From NCBI GenBank assembly GCA_024636105.1, contig JAGXHO010000067.1:1-8246 (forward strand): a stretch of DNA of 8,246 bases, written 5' to 3'. Under the pieces are notes generated by a model. That model was not told where the DNA came from and ran no database searches. It saw nothing but the letters and a program-made list of their open reading frames with translations. Shown piece by piece: positions 6,566-8,246 of this stretch. Source of the stretch: Trueperaceae bacterium. Lineage in GTDB: Bacteria > Deinococcota > Deinococci > Deinococcales > Trueperaceae. Within the stretch, counting starts at the first letter, position 1. Each line of letters begins with the position of its first letter. A program made the position numbers and the translations under genes.

Positions 6566-6991
6566 TCAATCGCGGCGCTTCGCGACGTGTTCGAAGCGAC
6601 CCTCGACGCGGGCCCCGTCGAGCTCGGCGAACCAGACCTCGAGGCCGCCCCAGAGGTCGTCGTCCCAGTACAGCGTGACCCGGTGGGCGCCGTTGCCCGA
6701 CTGCCACGGCCCGACCTCGAGGGCGCCGGCGTGCGCGGCGACGAAGGCGTCGAGCGCCTCGGCGAGGGGTGCGGCCCGCGCCGGCTCGGCGACGAAGCAC
6801 ACGGTCGCTTCGCCCACGGCTACCGGGCAGGGAACGCGCTCCGCGTGCAGGTGCTCGAGCAGGGCGTCGGCGACGTGGTCGTAGGGCGTGCCGACGAGAC
6901 CGGCGGCGGAGGCGACGGCCGCCCACGCCGCGATGATGACCCACGCCGCGGCTCGCCGGGGGGTGGGGTGGGGTTGCAGGAACTTTGGCAT
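6566..6991 (-). CDS. Small predicted exported or membrane-anchored protein, unknown function
   Basis: Encodes 141 residues from ATG 6991. The N-terminus has a basic n-region (PTPRR) and a hydrophobic stretch at about 14-33 (AAAWVIIAAWAAVASAAGLV) with a possible signal-peptidase site after ASA. It could instead stay as a single anchor. The rest, about 36-141, is a compact mixed domain with two cysteines, Cys55 and Cys65 (PCPVAVGEATVCF), close enough for a disulfide outside the cytoplasm, and an acidic aromatic motif YWDDDLWGGLEVWF at about 108-121. I do not recognise the family. The frame is open to ATG 7159, but that longer form overlaps the polX end and buries the signal sequence, so I prefer 6991; no clear Shine-Dalgarno supports either start. 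It lies 34 bp upstream of the DtxR-family gene in the same orientation, which suggests a shared transcript. Confidence 0.7.
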   Translation of the reverse strand: MPKFLQPHPTPRRAAAWVIIAAWAAVASAAGLVGTPYDHVADALLEHLHAERVPCPVAVGEATVCFVAEPARAAPLAEALDAFVAAHAGALEVGPWQSGNGAHRVTLYWDDDLWGGLEVWFAELDGARVEGRFEHVAKRRD

Positions 6992-7046
6992 GGTCGGCCG
7001 GCGCGCGGGGACCCCAGGGGCGGATCGCAGCGTCGCCGCCTGGATG

Positions 7047-7075
7047 ATGACACGCGCGCGCTCGACGACCGTGAA
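7047..7075 (-). promoter_or_regulatory. Weak candidate promoter for the small-protein/DtxR unit
   Basis: On the minus strand TTCACG (complement of 7070-7075) and TGTCAT (complement of 7047-7052) are separated by exactly 17 bp. Each matches four of six consensus bases. The pair lies in the 127-bp gap between polX and the exported-protein gene, about 55 bp before its start. The match is weak and could be chance. The same gap has no hairpin with a T-tract, so read-through from polX is also possible. Confidence 0.25.
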
Positions 7076-7118
7076 CGACCCATGAGCCGGCGGGCGCCAC
7101 CGCTTCACGATGCGCGGT

Positions 7119-8246
7119 TCAGGTGGACTTGGTCGCGTCGCCCTTAGCCAGGAACGCACGGACCCGCGCCTCGCTCCACGCGTTGAGCACGTGTTCCGGT
7201 CCGAGGCCAGCGCGCCGGGCGGTACCGACGCCGTACGGCATCACCTCGAGCCCGGCGACCGAGTGCGCGTCAGAGCTCACCACGACGGTGCAGCCCGCCG
7301 CGAGCGCGCGCGCGAGCTCCACGTCGCCGAGGTCGAGCCGGTAGGGCGACGCGTTGCACTCGATCGCCACCTGGTTGGCCGACGCCGCCGCGAAGACCGC
7401 GTCCAGGTCGACGGCGTACCCCTCGCGCTCGCCCAGCAGGCGTCCGGTCGGGTGCGCGAGGACGTTCACCTGCGGGTGTTGGAGCGCTCGGACGATGCGC
7501 GCGGTCTGCTCCGCCTCGGGGAGGTCGAAGTGGCTGTGCACGGACACGATCACCAGGTCGAGGCGCGCGAGCCACGCCTCGTCGAGGTCGAGCGCGCCGT
7601 CCTTGAGGATGTCGACCTCCAGCCCGCGCAGCAGCGCCGGCATGGGCGCGTCGGCCTCGGCCTCCTCGGCGGCGATCGCGTCGAGCTCGGCCCACTGGCG
7701 CTCGAGCTTCGCCGCGTCGAGGCCGCCGGTCATCTTCAGCGCCTGCGAGTGGTCGGTGAGCCCGTGGTAGGCGTACCCTTTGGCCGCGCAGGCGGCGCGC
7801 ATGGCGCGCACCGACCCCTTGCCGTCGGACCACGCGGAGTGCAGGTGCAGGTCGCCGCGGAGGTCCGCGAGCGTCAGCAGCTCCGGAAGGCGGCCCTCGG
7901 CGGCACGCGCCACCTCGCCGCGGTCCTCGCGCAGCTCCGGCGGCACCCAGTCGAGGCCCAGCGCTGTGTACACCTCGACCTCGTCGGCCCCGGCGACGCG
8001 TTCGCCGCGCTGCGGGTCGGCGCCCGGTTCGGCGTCGCCTCCACCCTCGTCGCTCCGGAATACGCCGTACTCGTTGAGCCGCAAGCCCCGATCGATCGCG
8101 CGCTGGCGCAGCGCGACGTTGTGCGCCTTCGAGCCGGTGAAGTACTGCCATGCAGCGCCGAAGCTCGCCTCGGGCACCACCCGGAGGTCGACCTGCAGGT
8201 CGCCCTCGAGGCGGACGCTGGTCTTGGTGGCGCCGCTACCCAGGAC
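7119..8246 (-). CDS. polX: DNA polymerase X with C-terminal PHP domain (partial, 5' end outside window)
   Basis: C-terminal 375 residues of a bacterial family X DNA polymerase, a cytoplasmic repair enzyme that fills short gaps and, through its PHP domain, has metal-dependent (typically Mn2+) 3'-5' exonuclease and end-processing activity. The frame is open to the right edge. The fragment begins in the polymerase palm with GATKTSVRLEGDLQVDLRVV, where the Asp in QVDLRV is the expected third catalytic carboxylate; FTGSKAHNVALR is the family's typical follow-on. The helix-hairpin-helix and first catalytic Asp pair would lie beyond 8246 (full length near 570-600). The PHP domain covers about 130-370 and keeps its metal-site motifs: DLHLHSAWSDG (His134, His136), TDHS (Asp165, His166), Glu210, VHSHF (His237, His239), LAHP (His265) and SSDAH (Asp326, His328). 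Residues about 65-89, between palm and PHP, form a Gly/Asp/Glu/Pro-rich stretch that looks flexible. The nearest downstream gene starts 127 bp away on the same strand. Confidence 0.95.
   Translation of the reverse strand, partial: VLGSGATKTSVRLEGDLQVDLRVVPEASFGAAWQYFTGSKAHNVALRQRAIDRGLRLNEYGVFRSDEGGGDAEPGADPQRGERVAGADEVEVYTALGLDWVPPELREDRGEVARAAEGRLPELLTLADLRGDLHLHSAWSDGKGSVRAMRAACAAKGYAYHGLTDHSQALKMTGGLDAAKLERQWAELDAIAAEEAEADAPMPALLRGLEVDILKDGALDLDEAWLARLDLVIVSVHSHFDLPEAEQTARIVRALQHPQVNVLAHPTGRLLGEREGYAVDLDAVFAAASANQVAIECNASPYRLDLGDVELARALAAGCTVVVSSDAHSVAGLEVMPYGVGTARRAGLGPEHVLNAWSEARVRAFLAKGDATKST

Noticed and set aside
6564..6569. TTGACG on the minus strand as a -35 box for the DtxR-family gene
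   Set aside because: It overlaps the stop of the preceding gene, and no -10-like sequence lies 16-18 bp downstream; the only TAnnnT there overlaps the ATG.
5893..6678. Plus-strand frame of 261 codons
   Set aside because: Antisense to the DtxR-family gene, which has clear domains; no supporting ribosome site or motif.
6958..6974. GGGGGGTGGGGTGGGG as a G-quadruplex
   Set aside because: Only three separated G-runs, so it does not meet the four-run pattern; it encodes the His/Pro segment of the exported protein's N-terminus.
6497..7147. Plus-strand frame of 216 codons
   Set aside because: Antisense to the small exported-protein gene and flanking gaps; Arg/Gly-rich with no domain signal.

Overview
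The window is very GC-rich and densely coding, with G/C at nearly every third codon position. It reads as bacterial chromosome of an ordinary housekeeping and signalling kind; I see no mobile element, CRISPR array, RNA gene or defence cassette. A Deinococcota-type organism (Trueperaceae-like) would fit the mix of a PHP-type DNA polymerase X, a DtxR/MntR regulator, an Mrp antiporter and a PAS/GAF/HD-GYP receptor. This placement is an inference, and a high-GC actinobacterium or Chloroflexota member is not excluded.

Layout. (1) 1-2321, minus strand: the first 773 residues of MrpA, the large subunit of a multisubunit Na+/H+ antiporter, cut by the left window edge. (2) 2322-2633: a divergent intergenic region with a perfect 15-bp inverted repeat, three copies of a 10-bp near-palindrome, and a possible 31-codon leader ORF whose stop overlaps the mrpA start. 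(3) 2634-5594, plus strand: a 986-residue cytoplasmic receptor, PAS-PAS-GAF-GAF-GAF-HD-GYP, with all metal ligands of a c-di-GMP phosphodiesterase. (4) 5567-6991, minus strand: a probable three-gene unit read from right to left: a small exported protein, a DtxR/MntR-family metalloregulator, and a 92-residue protein of unknown function that overlaps the regulator by 4 bp. (5) 7119-8246, minus strand: the C-terminal 375 residues of DNA polymerase X with an intact PHP exonuclease domain, cut by the right edge.

How they may work together. The Mrp system handles sodium and pH. The divergent receptor could tie intracellular signals to c-di-GMP breakdown; the shared upstream region makes co-regulation possible but does not prove it. 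Two selectivity positions of the regulator match the manganese-type MntR pattern rather than DtxR, and the HD-GYP and PHP domains are both transition-metal hydrolases. A manganese theme is therefore plausible but speculative.

The least explained parts are the mrpA leader region and the two small proteins flanking the metalloregulator. No strong evidence for a wholly new system was found.
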